14,645 nt of DNA from JACRBK01 sp964427955 (GTDB lineage: Bacteria; Chloroflexota; Anaerolineae; Aggregatilineales; Aggregatilineaceae). The translations under genes were made by a program, and so were the position numbers. Shown piece by piece: positions 14,008-14,645 of this stretch. Each line of letters starts with the position of its first letter. Positions within the stretch are counted from its first letter, which is position 1. The notes beneath the pieces are model-generated. The model made no database searches. It was not told the DNA's origin and worked only from the letters and a program-made list of their open reading frames with translations. The stretch spans positions 1-14,645 of the forward strand of contig CAYRWY010000107.1 of assembly GCA_964427955.1 (NCBI GenBank), in the 5' to 3' direction.

Positions 14008-14645
14008 CTAGTCGCTCTCGTACCGTCCTTCAGACTCCACCAGCGGATACAGTGCCTCAAGTTTTTCCGGCTCGACGCGCGGCGAAACCGAACACGCGGT
14101 GCTGAGAATGTATCCGCCGCCGGGCATCCCATCGCGCAGGCGCTCGCGAGCCATCGCCAGGACCTCATCCGTGCCGGGCGCATTCAGAAGATCGACCGAA
14201 TTCAGATTGCCCTTGATGAACATGCGGCTGCCGATCCGGGCTTTGGCGTCGGCCAGCACCGTATCGCCGATGGGCGGCGGGTCGAGGGTATCCACGCCGT
14301 CAGTGCCCGATTCCATCATCAGTTCCAGGCGATCCCCGATATGGCCGCAGGTGTGGGTATAGACGGGCACGCCGGGCACCTGTTCGTGAATGGCCGCTAC
14401 TACACGTTTTTCGTAGGGCACGACAAAATTGCGATACATGCGTGGGGAGATGAAGCCCCCTCCGGCATACGCCGACGAGACCAGTACCGCATCGACGCCA
14501 TGCCGGGCCTGCGCCACGCCCCAGGCGATGGTGGCCTCGGTCAAGCGATCCAGGATCGCGCGCGCTTTGTCCGGGTCGTCGGCCAGGTGAATCAGCGTAT
14601 CCTGGTAGCTGAACAGCTCCATCAGGTGGGTGAAGGGTGAATACA
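14008..14645 (-). CDS. UroD/MtaA-family protein with zinc motif (partial, 5' end off the right edge)
   Basis: The reading frame is open to the window edge: upstream of the Met at 14622 it continues as YSPFTHL, so 14622 is probably internal and the true start lies outside. About 212 residues of the C-terminal part are visible. The fold family is uroporphyrinogen decarboxylase-like TIM barrel. Counting from the Met at 14622, His90 and Cys92 in YTHTCGH plus Cys177 in STACSVSPRV give the His-Cys-Cys zinc site of MtaA/MtbA methylcobalamin:thiol methyltransferases, which the haem enzyme HemE lacks. IKGNLNS (136-142) is also typical of the group. It probably transfers a methyl group in corrinoid-linked one-carbon metabolism or demethylation, though no corrinoid protein is in view. 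Ends seven bases before a terminator. Confidence 0.82.
   Translation of the reverse strand, partial: YSPFTHLMELFSYQDTLIHLADDPDKARAILDRLTEATIAWGVAQARHGVDAVLVSSAYAGGGFISPRMYRNFVVPYEKRVVAAIHEQVPGVPVYTHTCGHIGDRLELMMESGTDGVDTLDPPPIGDTVLADAKARIGSRMFIKGNLNSVDLLNAPGTDEVLAMARERLRDGMPGGGYILSTACSVSPRVEPEKLEALYPLVESEGRYESD

Noticed and set aside
14008..14645. Calling the right-edge gene hemE
   Set aside because: It carries a His-x-Cys plus distal Cys zinc site, typical of methyltransferases and not of uroporphyrinogen decarboxylase in haem synthesis.
1..14645. CRISPR arrays, tRNA or rRNA genes, insertion sequences, attachment sites
   Set aside because: I saw no regularly spaced repeats, cloverleaf-like sequence, transposase motif or terminal inverted repeats. 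The gaps between genes are short and account for promoters and terminators only.

Overview
The window is high-GC DNA, densely coded on both strands, with no RNA genes, insertion sequences or CRISPR arrays that I can see. The gene content suggests a bacterium of the Chloroflexota, probably of the Anaerolineae type: a MinD-like ATPase next to a cNMP-domain protein, a Pro/Thr-linker lipoprotein with LGFP-like modules, large GH94-type phosphorylases, and a zinc-motif UroD/MtaA-like methyltransferase. This placement rests on recognising the families, not on a search.

Layout, left to right. (1) Positions 1-2934, minus strand, is a tight three-gene operon. It is transcribed in the order MinD/ParA-like ATPase, cNMP-domain/CpaE-like fusion protein, two-TM HAMP-like membrane protein (cut by the left edge). 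It looks like a signalling or positioning module. The fusion protein has lost the usual phosphate-contacting Arg of its cNMP domain and both lysines of the MinD-type P-loop. (2) Positions 2935-3134 hold divergent promoters. (3) Positions 3135-6383, plus strand, are a four-gene operon: GT4 glycosyltransferase, HAD hydrolase, a small shikimate-kinase-like P-loop kinase lacking the shikimate-binding residues, and a nitrilase-superfamily amidase. It ends in a GC-rich hairpin at 6393-6417. (4) Positions 6432-7846, minus strand, are a translationally coupled pair: a Nudix hydrolase (TTG start), then the lipoprotein. (5) Positions 7847-8010 are a divergent regulatory region with a good sigma-70-type promoter and a perfect 16-bp LacI-family palindrome. 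(6) Positions 8011-13948, plus strand, hold two large glycoside phosphorylases in tandem: a GH94-related, probably GH161- or GH149-like protein of 1058 aa, and a GH94 protein of 917 aa resembling the laminaribiose phosphorylase group. (7) A hairpin with a T-tract for minus-strand transcription precedes the 3' part of a minus-strand UroD/MtaA-like gene that runs off the right edge.

How the parts may work together: the two phosphorylases have no signal peptide. They could degrade imported beta-glucan oligosaccharides in the cytoplasm to glucose 1-phosphate, the longer enzyme acting on oligomers and the shorter on the disaccharide. The operator directly after their predicted transcription start is nearly identical to the CelR operator known to control cellulase genes in Thermobifida, so induction by a beta-glucan oligosaccharide is likely. 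The most unusual items are the three-gene operon on the left with its degenerate nucleotide-binding sites, and the kinase that looks like AroK without its substrate pocket.
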